A DNA stretch of 64,000 nucleotides from Gymnopilus junonius (taxonomy: Eukaryota > Basidiomycota > Agaricomycetes > Agaricales > Galerinaceae), in assembly GCA_015501075.1 (NCBI GenBank), contig JADNYJ010000126.1:57981-121980 (forward strand). The letters are read 5' to 3'. Both the position numbers and the translations under genes were made by a program. The notes under the pieces were generated by a model that saw nothing but the letters and a program-made list of their open reading frames with translations, was not told where the DNA came from and did not search any database. Of this stretch, positions 1-11,743 are shown piece after piece. The stretch's first letter is position 1. Each line of letters starts with the position of its first letter.

Positions 1-149
1 CCAGGCGCGAGATACATACTTTTGAGGCGTTGTGAGTGAAAGGTGTCTGGGGTAAGGCAAAGTATTCTCCATCGCATATATTCATCGATTGCAATATTGT
101 AATTGTTGCGCAGATTGCAAGTTCGAAGATCTCATCAATGCAGATCGTC

Positions 150-833
150 TCGAGCTCGAGTGAAGTCAAATTATGTGTCGGGGATTCCCATTCCTTTGAT
201 GGAGATGGAGGAGAAGGAGATTTGGAGACCTTTGAGCATTGGAGCGTCAAGTAAGGAAAAAAAAAACAGGACGGTGAATATAACGAAGACAAGGAATTAG
301 ACAAAGATGAGGAGTAGCTTCCACGGCGTCCATCAGATCCTCGTAGTAGGAACCGGCAACTTAAAAATGAACTGGTTCCAACACGGTGCGACGTCTCGAG
401 TAACGTCCAAGAGTGGTGGAATTGATATCGGGTTAATTGGCAAGATGTCTCGACGAATGCTGAATATGATATTCAAAAGAAGCTTGCCAGACAACAAGAT
501 ACATTGCTTCGTTTGCTCGCTGAGTAGTTGAACCTTGTCAGTGGATGTTATGTGGATGTTAATGTTTCTCCAGACACGAGGCGTCGCCAATGCAACACAT
601 CTCCAAGTTTGGCAAATGGCTGTAAGAAGAAAAGGTCCTGGAGTTGGATTCGGTGTGCCGAAACGGTCGTGGTGGGTGGCATTATATATTCCTTCTGTGT
701 AACAGACCGAAATTTCCACTAAAATTTCAAAGGGAAGGCATAAAATTGGCGACTTGTTTAGGAACGCCATTTCAAGTTTTAGTAAGGGCTGTGGGCCATT
801 CCCTTGGGCGATAGGGACGCGCAGGTTATCCAT
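150..833 (-). pseudogene. F-box protein, frame-broken
   Basis: The first 166 codons, starting at 833, carry an F-box of the type common in mushroom genomes. After LPFEILVEI comes the block GPFLLTAICQTWRCVALATP and then RVWRNI. F-box proteins of this type act as SCF ubiquitin-ligase adaptors that bind Skp1. The frame stops near 333, just after PVPTT. The coding signal then resumes one base out of frame (YEDLMDAVEATPHL near 345-300). Two leucine-rich-repeat-like stretches follow in other frames near 250-170 (APMLKGLQI) and 160-110 (LTSLELETICIDEIFEL). The gene therefore looks like an F-box/LRR gene broken by small indels near 345 and again near 165. No intron explains these frame changes. It is either a decaying family member or an intact gene with sequence errors. 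F-box identity is secure; gene status is uncertain. Confidence 0.65.
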
Positions 834-1306
834 GACTTCAGCCTAAATTAACGTCAGGCTTCTGCTAGCTTCTGTGAGCAAATTGCCGTTGTCGTTCGCC
901 CCAAGTGGATCGATTTAATGCTTGCACCACACCGTGAGGTAGGATAAAAAGTGTTCAAATATCACTGTAGCAGACCAAGGTGGATCAAAAGTCGAGACAG
1001 GTACGGTGGTGGAAAGAACAAAAAGAGTGAGTGGCAGGCCAACTCGAACACAACAAATTCGCAATTTCACACGTTCTACGGGCCTCTAACCCGGCCCGCG
1101 TCCTCTAAGTACGTACTTGAATGTTACAATCTTTTTGTATTGTTAGTTACTTACTTGCCATGCCTCTTTTTCTTTCACTGCAAGGATAATTTTTCTTAAT
1201 TAGAAAACCCAATGCGGACATTTCAGCGCTTACAATTCTAAAGCAGGTTAAATTTCCATATGTGACCATATATCCAAGCGCCAGTCCAAGCCATCAAACT
1301 AATAAC
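834..1306. other. intergenic, nothing recognised
   Basis: This gap separates the F-box remnant from the end of the M64 peptidase gene. It is AT-rich with several short open frames of no family resemblance. No RNA gene or repeat was recognised. Confidence 0.5.
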
Positions 1307-3514
1307 CTAGATATCTTCTTGGCAGGAAGCTGTGACCTTGTAATGTCCTTCACTTTCCATCACTGGGCTATCTAATCTGACTTCATCTGTCACAAACTTC
1401 ACATGGACGGTGTAATTCCCAACGGGGTCATTTTGCAGATCAATCCGCGTCTGGTTCGTAAAACCCGGAAGGATATCGCCGTCCTTCTTCCATACAATGG
1501 TATAACTCTCCTGAGAATCGATAGGAGACTTTCTAAATTCCGCTAGAGGCAAGAGGTTGAGTGAGAGCGCCTTGACTAGGGTGCTTGGCCCCGCCAATGG
1601 GGTAGAGGAAACTGATTCGCAGTGTTCTTCAACTTTGTCTATAAAGCTGATATTTCTGAGTAGATGGATCCAGAGTGTTTCCAAGCAGACTTTGCAGAAG
1701 TTTGGAGTCGTCACAAGACGCATAAGACAGTCATCGTTTGTCGGACGATAACTAGTCTCATTGTTTTCGGAATAGCTTTGAGATGAGAAGCAATGAGAAT
1801 ATTGAAGGGAAAATACAGTAGGGAACGAACGTGGGGTAGAGACTATAAAAATCGGGGTCCGAGATAAATCTGAAAAGTCTACATCAGCCGCTGTTATGAC
1901 ATCGGATAAATGCAATGGCTCACTCTGTTTCATCACCATACTCCAGAATTTCAGCACTGCATAACTGGGCAACACCCAGGTGCTCTGCGTTGAGTAAATC
2001 AAACTTCAACTCGTGTATACCAGGTTGTAGCCCTGTGGACGAATTAAAGTTGTAAAACCAGCGATCCATTCCAATGTCTGTCCTGGGTTCCCATTCAAGG
2101 TCTGTTCCATCTAAAGTAACGCGCAAGTCGCCCTCATTGGGTATACCAGAGAGCGAAAACTGGACTGAATACCGCGAATATGCTCCAGAGGACGTAAATC
2201 CAATCGACCAAGGTTCTGTTGTGTTTAATAATGTCCAAGGATATGCCTGCATCGCCATATTCGACCGCTCTACTCTGGGATTTCCGTGTTCGTCTATTCG
2301 GAGTGGGTCAGAAAGCCATTGCTTCCATGCAATGTCTGTTCGATCATGGGCAGCATTTCTCCCGAAATATGCATATCCACCGTCATATTCTTCTCCAACA
2401 TCAAGAATGGAATGGCCTAGCTCATGTCGCAATACGAGAGGTCCATTGAGAATGGATGCTGTGATCACTCTATAGAAGGGTGTCGCCTGTTAGGACCCTT
2501 CCTTGAAATAAAAGTTAAATATCAGTTTGTACTGACGTGAATTCCCCCCCAAGGCCTTTATAATAATACAGCAACGGTGTGAGTCTGCCTTGTATGATGC
2601 AATAACAAATCCAACATACCACCATACAATGGGTCATTTCCTTTGAGGAGAAATTTCAACATGAAATGAGGAGAATGTCATATTTCCACCTACCTAGCAA
2701 GATAGGGTAATCGCATTGTTCACCCAATGAGTCACAAGCGGCTCTTCCAACATCTGGATGCGCGTAATATACGCCGCGCAGGGTAGTTCCTGGCCTGTAC
2801 AGTCCAAATGGCGTTCTACCAGGCATAAGAGAATACCAGGGGAAGGAGATAGTTATTCACGTACTCCTTCGGTTCATTGATTCCAACCCCGCTCTAAAGA
2901 GCTCCGTCAGCCATCTTAAAGTTGTGTTTTTGCTTCTCAATAAGAACCTGGTTACTAGGAGAGAAGGCTGCCCAGAAATTTAAAAGAGGTTGAACGGTGT
3001 TAAATGTCTGATTTTGCGACACGTCTTGGGCAAGCCTCATGGCGTCATCGATGAATTTTTGTCGTTCATCCACAAGATCTGAATAAAATAAGAGGCTTAT
3101 TCAGGATAAATGCAAGCGTACTGGATACCCACACCCATCGGAGAAAAACACCAGATCAACTCTATTAGTGGTGGGCCCTGAAATGATGAGTGGTATTGTC
3201 TCAAGAGGCGGCGGCTTCGTAATGGTTTGGTTATACATTCATCCGAGCCTAAACCTGCCTGGGATATATAGTCCTCTGAATGGATGACACTAAAGGAACC
3301 AGAAAAGCCTGCAGCATGCCCAGCATTGCGCCCATTCGGAGAGTAGCTTGTCCCACACTTCCCAGAATGTTCCCCGCTGAGGGCATGCGACCATGTACCT
3401 ACGCAAAAATATAAGCATTCTAACATAAAAACTTCCCATTCCTTGCTAAAAAGACTTGCCAACAGCAAGGGATAAAGAGATAGGCAGCAGGAATATGAAA
3501 CCGGAGGAAATCAT
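1307..3514 (-). CDS. secreted peptidase M64 family metalloprotease
   Basis: This multi-exon gene has at least six introns. The start at 3514 opens a signal peptide (MISSGFIFLLPISLSLAVG). A family N-terminal region follows, then GPTTNRVDLVFFSDGY, with the last Tyr spliced across an intron at about 3080-3130. Next come FIDDAMRLAQDV, NQTFNTVQPLLNFWAAF and RPGTTLRGVYYAHPDVGRAA. The zinc-binding motif HELGHSILDVGEEYDGG lies near 2430-2380, where His, His and a downstream acidic residue are the expected ligands. The C-terminal block CLMR-VTTPNFCKVCLETLW and a beta-rich tail end at 1307. M64 enzymes are metallopeptidases first described as bacterial IgA proteases; basidiomycetes carry secreted homologues of unknown substrate. 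Between about 3215 and 3225 the frame shifts by one base (ITKP to KPPPLETIP), which may be a sequence error or an unresolved splice. Confidence 0.85.
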
Positions 3515-3834
3515 ACTTGGGCACTAATGGAGTAGCAAGATACGGCCTCAAAGAGTTCAGTCTCGTTCCCAGCCTTACCAGCCACTAAGATGATAGGCAG
3601 AAGACGCGATGTCAATAATTTGAGGGTCGGTGGAAAGCGTACAAAAGCGCGAACGACGAACTGCTGGCCAGACGGCCAGACGGCCCGGAGAAACATAGGG
3701 GTACTGATTAAGCGGGATATTCTGTCCATGTATTGAAGAGAAAAACTAGTATGTTGGGAAAAAGAGCGTTACACAACATGACGACTAAAGGATATAATAG
3801 GAGCAAGGTATAGTAATGAGTAAATATCAGTGCC

Positions 3835-5192
3835 TCATGGACATTGTTGCAAAAACTCCAAGTATTCATTAACTCGGAGAAGAACGTAATCGACGGCGGA
3901 TTTCACTGTATCAAATGGTCGGGGATGAACAATGAGAGAGCGGTCGCAGTCAATACGTTTCGCGTGAAGTATCAGATTATCTTTCAAAGAGGTAATCTCT
4001 CCTTCCACATCTTCACATTCTCTCCAGAGTTGCGTTCCGGCATTGAAGACAATGTGATGCACAGCGAGGATGTGTTCGATAGTAGACATGTTGATAAACA
4101 GAACGCCGACGCAATGTGCCACTTGGTCACGCTTGAGTAGATGATGTTGATATAAGCTGCCAACAAATTTGCAGTGTGCCAGAGACGAAGCAGTAAACCG
4201 AACTCTGTCTATGCTTGGACAACGATCATAAACTATAGCTTTCTTGTTGCCATCCTAGAGTGGGTCTCATAAATCAACATTCAGGAAGAAAAGCAATGGG
4301 ATCAACTCACCACTTGCCAACTGTTCGCAAAAGTGCCAATGACTTTGTTACACAGAAGTGTCATGAATAGCTGCTCGTAGCCATTCCTGAGGCTATAGAA
4401 AGATTTATACAGGGCAAGGGACAAGCTAGCGAAGTGGTCATTACTGTTGCGAATAGTCATATCAGTGGCTCCCCATATAATGTGACGAACGAGGTCCAAC
4501 ATCTCGTCTTCTGTCCAATGATCAATGGAATTGACAATGTCGATTGCAAACCGAGTTCTGATATCAAGGTCTCTGGCTCGACAAGCATCTCCAAATTTAG
4601 CTCTCCATGGCTTTATGAACGACGATCCGAAGGATTGAGTACCAGGAATTGCTTCTGAGCCAGCAGGCAATGGTCTACCCGCACCTGGAGCCAATGACAG
4701 CCTACCCGCCTTGAGCGACTGGTCTTCCACATCACCGCACTCACCCAAGGAAAGCTCATCTAGAGCGGCTGTCAACTGAGGATGTTCTCGATCCTTTCCC
4801 TTGAGTGAGGGTTTGGGTGTGAAATTCACAATGTATTTACTGCCTTTACCCATTGTGGTCGCAAAGTCGAGGAAATATTTCAAGCCATAGTCATTATCAC
4901 TGATTATGGTGGTGACAGAGCTGACAAGGGTAGACGAAGGGGATGGATTGGTGCTACTGCGACTGGGAGTGGCAATTCCTGGCAGTCCAGCATTGGATTC
5001 AAGATTGTAAGGGTATGTGGGCTTTGGAATTTGAATGGGCGGATTTGAGGGTCGCTCGAACTCGGCGTTGAGGCGAACCATGATAGGATCGACAAAGGGC
5101 ATAGTGAATACAGATGTAATGCAACAGCCAGAAGGGAATGCTTTTGAACGTGTAAATTGAGGTTTAGGAAATCGCGAACGCGGGGTACGCAC
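3835..5192 (-). CDS. MIF4G/eIF4G-middle-domain-like protein A
   Basis: The gene has two exons. Exon 1 runs from 5192 to about 4305 and an intron occupies about 4304-4249. Exon 2 ends at TGA 3835-3837. A second in-frame ATG at 5102 (MPFVDPIMVRLN) is an equally good start. The first 180 residues are Ser/Pro-rich and low in complexity. The C-terminal half is helical and carries the pattern SLAHCKFVGSLYQHHLLKRD, then a run on hits like STIEHILAVHHIVFNAG. This resembles the helix pairs of MIF4G domains, such as 'FIGELFK..ML' in eIF4G. Such domains bind eIF4A or other RNA-processing partners. It is paralogous to the next gene (6187-7794), in the same orientation and with a matching intron position. 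The protein is much shorter than eIF4G, so a translation role is inferred only. The family assignment is moderate. Confidence 0.6.
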
Positions 5193-6186
5193 TTGTATTT
5201 AAGTAGCTGAAAGTGTGGCCCAGTCAACGCGTGGTGGCACCGTTAAAGGGAAAGTGTTCAACCACTTAAGGGAAATGGTAGAACGGAGAGTTGAATTGGT
5301 GTTGTTGGTGGTGAAGAAGTTGGGAGTATGAGTATAATGGCCCTGGGACAATGTGAGCTGGCATGGGCCATAGAACAAATAACGGGTTGAAGAGGATAAG
5401 TCGGGTGGCTTTGACTTAAAGCTCTTCTGACTCGTCCACTTGTCCGTCGTCAAGTGGCTACAATAAGTACGTTACTCCGAGCCTTATGTTTGGATATGCC
5501 CAAGCTAAAATAGTGAGCCGCTCAATCCTTCCCGCACCAAGCTGAAGCGGTGATGCGCTTGCCAGCGAAATGGCCCCTTCGGTCGTTACAAAGAATCTTT
5601 AGTTGAATGGGCGTCAAGTCGAAATCACGTCGGCAATATGACAGTGGAACAAGGTACATTCCCTCGCGTGGTGCGACTTGTACTGCCTTCAAGCGCAGAA
5701 GCACAAGGGGCGTGGCTGAAAGCGACAAGAAAGGACGAGGGGTCGCCTCGAGGCTCCTGACTGATTTCGTAATATTTAGGCGAAAACAGTCAACAACGGC
5801 GAACCCGACATCGAAGCGTTTAATGACGGCAGATCCTTCACTGCGACGTACATGGCTCAATTTCTGCTTTTCAAAACATATTTTGAGGCTCTTTAGAACC
5901 CAGCTGGGGGTGGTCACTGAATATAGTGTGGAGGGTGTGGTGGTAAAAAAGAGAGAGATATATCGGCTTTCTGCGCCGAGCGATCACTTTCGTAGGTCTC
6001 AAGGCTTACGATATCTCCAATAAAACCAAAACGATTCACAGAGACGAAGCCAAATAATGCGAGTGTGAACTAGTGTGGTATCTACATGCAGAGGGTATTT
6101 ATGTCTGGAGTACGTAGTAGTAGAGTAATCGTAAAAAGTCATTCAATCAACTAAATGTCCAGGTCGTCATCTAAGTTCGTGAGAGT
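5193..6186. other. intergenic between MIF4G-like paralogs
   Basis: The stretch holds overlapping open frames on both strands near 5520-6020 with no recognisable domain. It probably contains the promoter of gene A on the minus strand and the 3' region of gene B. No RNA gene was seen. Confidence 0.45.
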
Positions 6187-7794
6187 TCATCGTCCTGTCA
6201 AGATAATAGACTCCCGGTATTTAACAACGTCCACAATCTCCTGAATCGTTTTCAATAAGCGGCCTCTTTCCCAAGGTTGACCCACAACGCTGTCCTCATC
6301 TTTCAGCCTCCTTCCTAGAAGATTGGCCTCAAGACCGGTCAAGAATAAATTTATGTTCTCCTTTACATGCATTTGCAGCTTCTCAGAATCAAGGTCGTCA
6401 TGCTGCAAAACCATGGTATTCTCTGGAACGGTGCAGGGGTTGGCAGGCGGGTTGGCAAGCGAAGGTCCAGAGCCGACATCGACCGGCTTCCAAAATGTGG
6501 GCCCACACCCTAGGACAAGGTGCGCCAAGGCTTCAACGTGCTCGACAGACTCGAGTTTCTTCATAAGGACACTAATGCACATACTGATATGTTCGCGAGA
6601 GATGAGGCTTTCCTTGAACAAGGCAGCGATCGATTTGCATACTGTGAATGCGGATTGAACATAATGAGGGGTTGGTTGCTCGCGAGAGTTATCGCCTGGG
6701 GTTTCTCCTGTTCAACCATAATCAATAAGAGGAGTTATAGAAACAGAAGGGACGACACTCACGTAATCCCAGAAATTTATGAGTCTGGTCAACACTATTT
6801 CCCTAAGGTTCCAGGTGAAGAATTGCCCCACTTCCCTGTGATGTCGATTGAAGTGCATATTAAGACCTGCTGCTAATTCGGCCACCTTAGTTTCATGGGT
6901 TGGCTCCTCAGCAGCTTCGATGGAATAAATCATTAACGAATTTTGGAAAGGTGTCCGGGGTATTTCCCGAATCTCCATCGTATCAAGTGTTGCATGAAGT
7001 GTAGGATTGGAAGCCTCCATTGCAACCCGCTCAGCAAGTTCTAGAAGGCTGTCTATATTCCAGTCGTCGACAATGTTCACAATAACGCCTGCCAAAACCT
7101 CACGTTCTCGACTTGTCCTTCCCGGCTTCAAAGCATCTAGCAATACAGGAAGATATTGAGGAGGAGGACATTCCGGAGTCGGGCCCTCGGGACGTGGTTG
7201 AGGCGTTGAATAGATAGGAGGATAGGGAATACCTGGCGGATCGAGAGGTAGTTGAGATATCGTTTCAGGATGCGGAGAATCTTCAAAAACGGGAGTTTGC
7301 TCCGGATCTTCCAATGGAGGGTCAACCAAGTTGAAAAGTTGCACTCCCAATTCGAGCGGAGGTGGCGCATATGAAAGACTCGGGTCAACCCAATTGCTGA
7401 TGGGGTTATGTATGCCAGAATACGTGATGAAGGATGGAACGAAAGGGACGGCATGCGGGTTCAGTTCATCTTTGCGGGGATGCTGAGGCGCAGTATTACT
7501 ACATCCCGGAACATCCGCGCCGTCGAAGCCTTGATACCTTGAGGGAGAAAATATCCTCCGGATCCCCTCATCTTCCAGAGAAGAGACGGTACTTGAAGGT
7601 GAGTTCGTCAAGTCGGGAGTACTTGTGTCAGAGCGCTGTGAGTCCGATTCAACGGCGCGAAAGGTGGAGGTAGTCCAAGGAGTATCCTCTGTTCCAAAGG
7701 GTTGCGAAAGTTGGGGAATAGGTGGGCCGGTATTGAAAGGATTAGGAGCGAGCCAACGGTTGAAGTCCAAGATGAGACGGGTAACAGGGGCCAT
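6187..7794 (-). CDS. MIF4G/eIF4G-middle-domain-like protein B
   Basis: The gene has two exons. Exon 1 starts at ATG 7794 (MAPVTRLILDFNRWL). An intron with donor GTGAGT lies at about 6765-6708. Exon 2 continues as GETPGDNSREQPTPHY and ends at TGA 6187-6189. The first 230 residues are Pro/Ser-rich and disordered. A helical C-terminal region then has the MIF4G-like run VCKSIAALFKESLISREH followed by MCISVLMKKLESVEHVEALA and LVLGCGPTFW. This aligns with the end of gene A (3835-5192): 'LFKESLIS..' against 'LYQHHLLK..', and 'SVEHVEALAHLVLGCG' against 'TIEHILAVHHIVFNAG'. The two are diverged tandem duplicates. MIF4G modules serve as protein-protein scaffolds in translation initiation, decay or splicing; which one applies here is unknown. 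The reading frame is intact. Confidence 0.62.
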
Positions 7795-9045
7795 AACAGC
7801 TTAATTAAGTGTGTTTTAATGGAGGTGAAGAAAAGGGATGTGATGATTGAGATGTGAAAAATGAACGCACAGCGTCCTGGAAATGAAGAAAAAAGTGGAA
7901 GAAAATCTAGGAATGTAGAACCTGGGGGATGGCCTGCATGAGAGCTTGCACGAGTATTTATTGCTGCTTGGTAGCCCTAGAGAGTAATTCTGTGCGTATG
8001 CATAATAACGAGAACAACTCTGTCCTGACGACGCTACATAAAAAGCAAAAACGGCATGGAGTCTTGGGAATGCGACGCAGTCTGGTAACAATAAAACTTA
8101 GCGAAGGCCTGTCATTCTAAAAATTCTGCTGATCGAATTGAACAGGTAGGCTTTCGTACGTCTGATACACAATAATAATTGTCAATGAGCAACTAGTGAA
8201 TCCTTCTTCTCTGCGCAGAGAAGACAATAAACGTCAACGTCAAAGTTCAACTCTCGCCAGGAAACATCAGAACTCACAATTCTGGGTTACAAATCGCCCC
8301 CGACGTAGCTCCTGCCTGGCATTGTTCCCTCCTACCTTGCGCATGCCTAAGGCGCCCACATTTATAAACGCCGGCCTCGTACGACGTAACTCGCTGAGCT
8401 ATGGACGAGTGGAGGTCATGAGGTAAAAACGGATCATCGTGTGACTTCACGACTGTCACACGATCTTCCGACCTCCAAAGTTCAAATTTAAACGTCGACG
8501 CGTCGTCGTCCAGAGTGTGCATACATGATCTCGTCGATACCACTGAAAACACATCTTCCTTCTACATTTTTAGAACATATGACCCTGTTCTAAAACTTGT
8601 ATGCTCTCGATTTGTTCCGAAAGTACTAGGAGGCGCGTCCTACCGGCTAGGTAGTTACTTTACAAGCTCGGGATCACGAATCCCGGCGGCATGCACAAGT
8701 ACTTATCGTCAACGCATCTCAAGCCCTCTCCGATTACATGGACAGCTATGGGACGTAATCATTTTTACATAATCTGGACACTGTTGGTCAGCAAATTACC
8801 AGGCTGCGGCTGCGCCACTCTAGAGCCTGACTCACGGTTTGACTGTCGCGACTCGCCATCGTAGAAAAATCACAGCAGAATTACCAAGAATAGTTACCCA
8901 GACTATCGTACAACGGACCTTCTTTCTGAAACTATCCAGCTCTCAGGAAATAAAGGCGGCTATTTAAGTCAGCAATGCAAGACCCAAAGGAATTCAGAAA
9001 ACCTCCACATACTCTTCCTGAATCCTTTTTTATTGCATATCCATA
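7795..9045. other. intergenic, 5' region of divergent genes
   Basis: This 1.25-kb gap lies between two divergently transcribed genes, so it should contain both promoters. Short open frames occur but none shows a known domain. No tRNA, repeat or transposon end was recognised. Confidence 0.4.
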
Positions 9046-9997
9046 ATGACGATCCTCATCACTGGTGGCACTGGCAAGACTGGAATCCCTCTTGCAAAGA
9101 TCGCACACACAGCCAATTACCCTGTGCTCCTTGCTTCGCGTTCCGGGAACGCCCCTGAACCTTTCAAAGGAGTCAAATTCGATTGGTTCGACCAAAAGAC
9201 ATTCGAAAATCCTTTCACTGCAGACCCCAAGATTGACCGCATCTACCTTATTGCTCCAACTGACGTCAATCCATTTCCCATCGTGAAGCCTTTCATCGAC
9301 CTCGCCGTTTCGAAGGGCATCAAGCGTTTCGTATTGCTGACGGCTTCCCAAATCGAAGCTGGAGGTCCTATCGGTGGCAAAATTCACAAGTACCTGATTG
9401 ATATTGGTGTTGAATTTACTGTGCTGAGACCTACTTGGTTCATTCGTAAGTCTTCGATTTGCATCCCACAATATCATACGTGTTTAAAAGTCGCTCGCAG
9501 AAAATTTTGCAACACTGTTCTACCAAAGCATCAGGGAACACAACCAAATTACAACTGCCACTGGAGATGGTCGCATTCCATTCATCTCAGCGGAAGACAT
9601 TGCGCAGGCCGCTTTTGATGGCTTGACTGTCGAGAAGAGCCCCAATACCGATTACCTTGTCGTTGGTCCTGAATTGCTCACTTATGACGAGGTACGGAAG
9701 CACGCTTATACCAACGTAATGAGAATTTTCCTCACGTTTATGCCCACCTAGGCCCTCAAAATATTGTCTTCCATCCTTGGAAGAGAAATTATCCACAAGA
9801 AGATCTCCCCTGCAGAAGCGCCAGCTGTCTATGCCGGCATGGGCTTACCTGCAGAATACGCCGCGGGACTGGCCGCAATGGAGGAGAAAGTTGCTAACGG
9901 CAGCGAAGCGGAGTTATTCAATGCTGAACGGAAATTTGTTGGGAAGCATACATTGAAGGAATATTTCGAAGCCAACAAGAAGTTATGGATCAAGTAG
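9046..9997 (+). CDS. EasG/FgaFS-like NAD(P)-binding reductase (NmrA-type)
   Basis: The gene has three exons, with introns at about 9446-9500 (GTAAGT...CGCAG) and 9692-9751 (GTACGG...CCTAG), and an intact frame of about 280 residues. The N-terminus is MTILITGGTGKTGIPLAK, a Rossmann TGxTGKTG dinucleotide-binding loop. Further features are LLASRSG, the block RFVLLTASQIEAGG, YLIDIGVEFTVLRPTWF, FISAEDIAQAAFDGL and a C-terminus near LKEYFEANKKLWIK. This pattern matches the atypical short-chain reductases called ergot alkaloid biosynthesis protein A or agroclavine/festuclavine dehydrogenase (EasG/FgaFS). In Ascomycetes these reduce an iminium to close ring D of ergot alkaloids. Related proteins are common in mushrooms that make no ergot alkaloids, so the substrate is unknown. 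An array of Old Yellow Enzyme genes, the family of EasA, starts 3 kb downstream. No dimethylallyltryptophan synthase is visible in the window. Confidence 0.82.
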
Positions 9998-10656
9998 AAT
10001 AAACTGACAGTAGTGATAAACTTTGAAGGATACAGGTAAGGATGCTGTGGCCAGTTAGCATATCATTCGACGATCTGTTTGTTCAGTTGTACTTATCTTA
10101 ACGAAATGTTATTCTGTACATATTGTTCTCGAGGCTAATTTGATCATCTGTGCAGTATATATCAGAAATTACAAGACAAATCATCCTATTCCCAGCTGTC
10201 ATTTGGTCCAGGGCGTGCGTCAAATCCAGCAAGTCAACTTTTGAATACTCGTCGTCGTCACCAAATTACCGTAATGTTGATGGATGTAAATCGAGACGCA
10301 AAGTCATCTTGACCAAGCGGACGAAAGAAGGTTTTGGAGCGCGCAATGGATGATGATGATTTAGTAGCAGCTATGCCACTGCGCCGTAATAGTCTCTTAT
10401 ATGTAATGTGGTCTGTTGTCAAGCGCGTCGCGCTGAGCAGTTCGGAGTTTAAATTTTACGAGTCACGCTAAGTACATGACCAGTTGATGACCAGAGTCAC
10501 TAACATGCCCATTGCCAACTTGAACCACTCTGTACAACACGCTATTTCCTCCACCGCACATCCTCATTTTCACCCACATAGGTTACATATCCGCAGTTCA
10601 TCCTTATCTATTCTACATGGGCTTCACGAGGGCGATCAGGCAGGATTCCTCGACGT
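9998..10656. other. intergenic, nothing recognised
   Basis: This is the 3' region of the EasG-like gene and the 5' region of the APH-like kinase. An open frame from 10484 leads into the kinase but has no domain signal. Confidence 0.4.
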
Positions 10657-11522
10657 ATGTCCAAAGTGTTTTATCATAGGATCGGAATTGCAATTGATGA
10701 CACCTTCCTTAGTTTACCTCAGTATTTGAATTCTCCAATTCGAGAGCTTAAAGGTTCAAATTACTGGAAATACAAATTTATTTTGAAATACGGAAGGTTC
10801 ATCCACCGTGCAAGTCTGGTTTTCCACAGGGGTAGTTGCTTTATCAAAGCAGGAAGACGAGTGCACTTCGCTGAGGCTCTGACCATGGATTATCTTGCAC
10901 GTAACACGACAATCCCCATTCCCAATCTTTTAGACATCTTCTGTATTAATGGAGAAGTACATATTGTCCAACAATACATCAAAGCCCCGTTTTGGAGGAT
11001 GTATGGCACAGACTACCTTCGGATGAGAAGCGGAGTTCAATGGTGCAGCTGAAGGACTGTCTGGATCAGCTACGTGCGCTGACACCCCCACACCCAGATC
11101 GTGTTCAAGCAATCAATGGATCAGGTTTTATTGATGACCGACTGGGCATGGGAGAATTAGGTCCTTTTGACGATCACGAAGCATTTCATCGCTTCTTGGG
11201 TTACCATGTCTTACGTGACTGTCCCGAACGCTTTCCTCTCGTACAAGAGGCGATTTCTAAAACTCGCGGGCGAAATACAGAAGGTCTTCTCTCATGGCGA
11301 TCTTGTCCACATAACATTCTTTGGAAAGATGGTCAAATTTTCCTTATTGATTGGGAGAGGTCAGGTTGGTTTCCGGAGTACTGGGACTATAACAGAGCGT
11401 ACGCTGGCCGTGGGTTCTGTATGCCAGACTGGTGGGAGTTGTTCACAGAAATAGTGGACCGGTATGACGATGAACTTGATGTCGACATACAGATGGCAAA
11501 CTATGTAGAACGAATATTATAG
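10657..11522 (+). pseudogene. aminoglycoside-phosphotransferase (APH)-like kinase, frame-disrupted
   Basis: The fungal APH-type kinase fold is clear. There is an N-lobe with a conserved Lys (CFIKAGRRVHFAEAL), then MDYLARNTTIPIPNLLDIF and the hinge VHIVQQYIK. The C-lobe has DEKRSSMVQLKDCLDQLRAL, the catalytic loop region and LIDWERSGWFPEYWDYNRA, a DFG-equivalent IDWE. After YIK (about 10983) the frame changes by one base, so the N- and C-lobes are in different frames. Around 11255-11305 the catalytic block HGDL (11293-11304) is out of frame with PHNILW just after it. Several one-base changes cancel out there, so the frame stays open but reads SWRSCPHN and loses HGD. APH-like proteins phosphorylate small molecules or proteins; the substrate is unknown. 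Taken literally the product is dead. One-base sequence errors are an equal explanation. Confidence 0.7.
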
Positions 11523-11743
11523 ATGATAGATCAGATTGACAAAAGCCTTCTTTGTTCTCCAAATAAGGGTGTACTAATTATAGCACTAGGTGTTTAAACG
11601 GTCTTTTGTACAGCAGTGATTATCTTTCAACTTCCATTCAAGCCACTGGCAGGTTTGCAAGGATTGACGTTAGTTAATTATCCCTTCTACCCAACTTCTA
11701 CCCACTGATTGTCTAGGCTCATGATTCATCTTATTGGTAATCA

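Noticed and set aside
9..530. Plus-strand frames of 65-74 codons across the first 530 bases
   Set aside because: They are shadows of the F-box remnant on the other strand.
3511..3729. Minus-strand open frame of 72 codons upstream of the M64 gene
   Set aside because: It has no family resemblance, and a better start with a signal peptide lies at 3514 in another frame.
5522..6023. Overlapping open frames on both strands (131 and 138 codons)
   Set aside because: They are mirror frames with no domain, no splice support and low-complexity composition.
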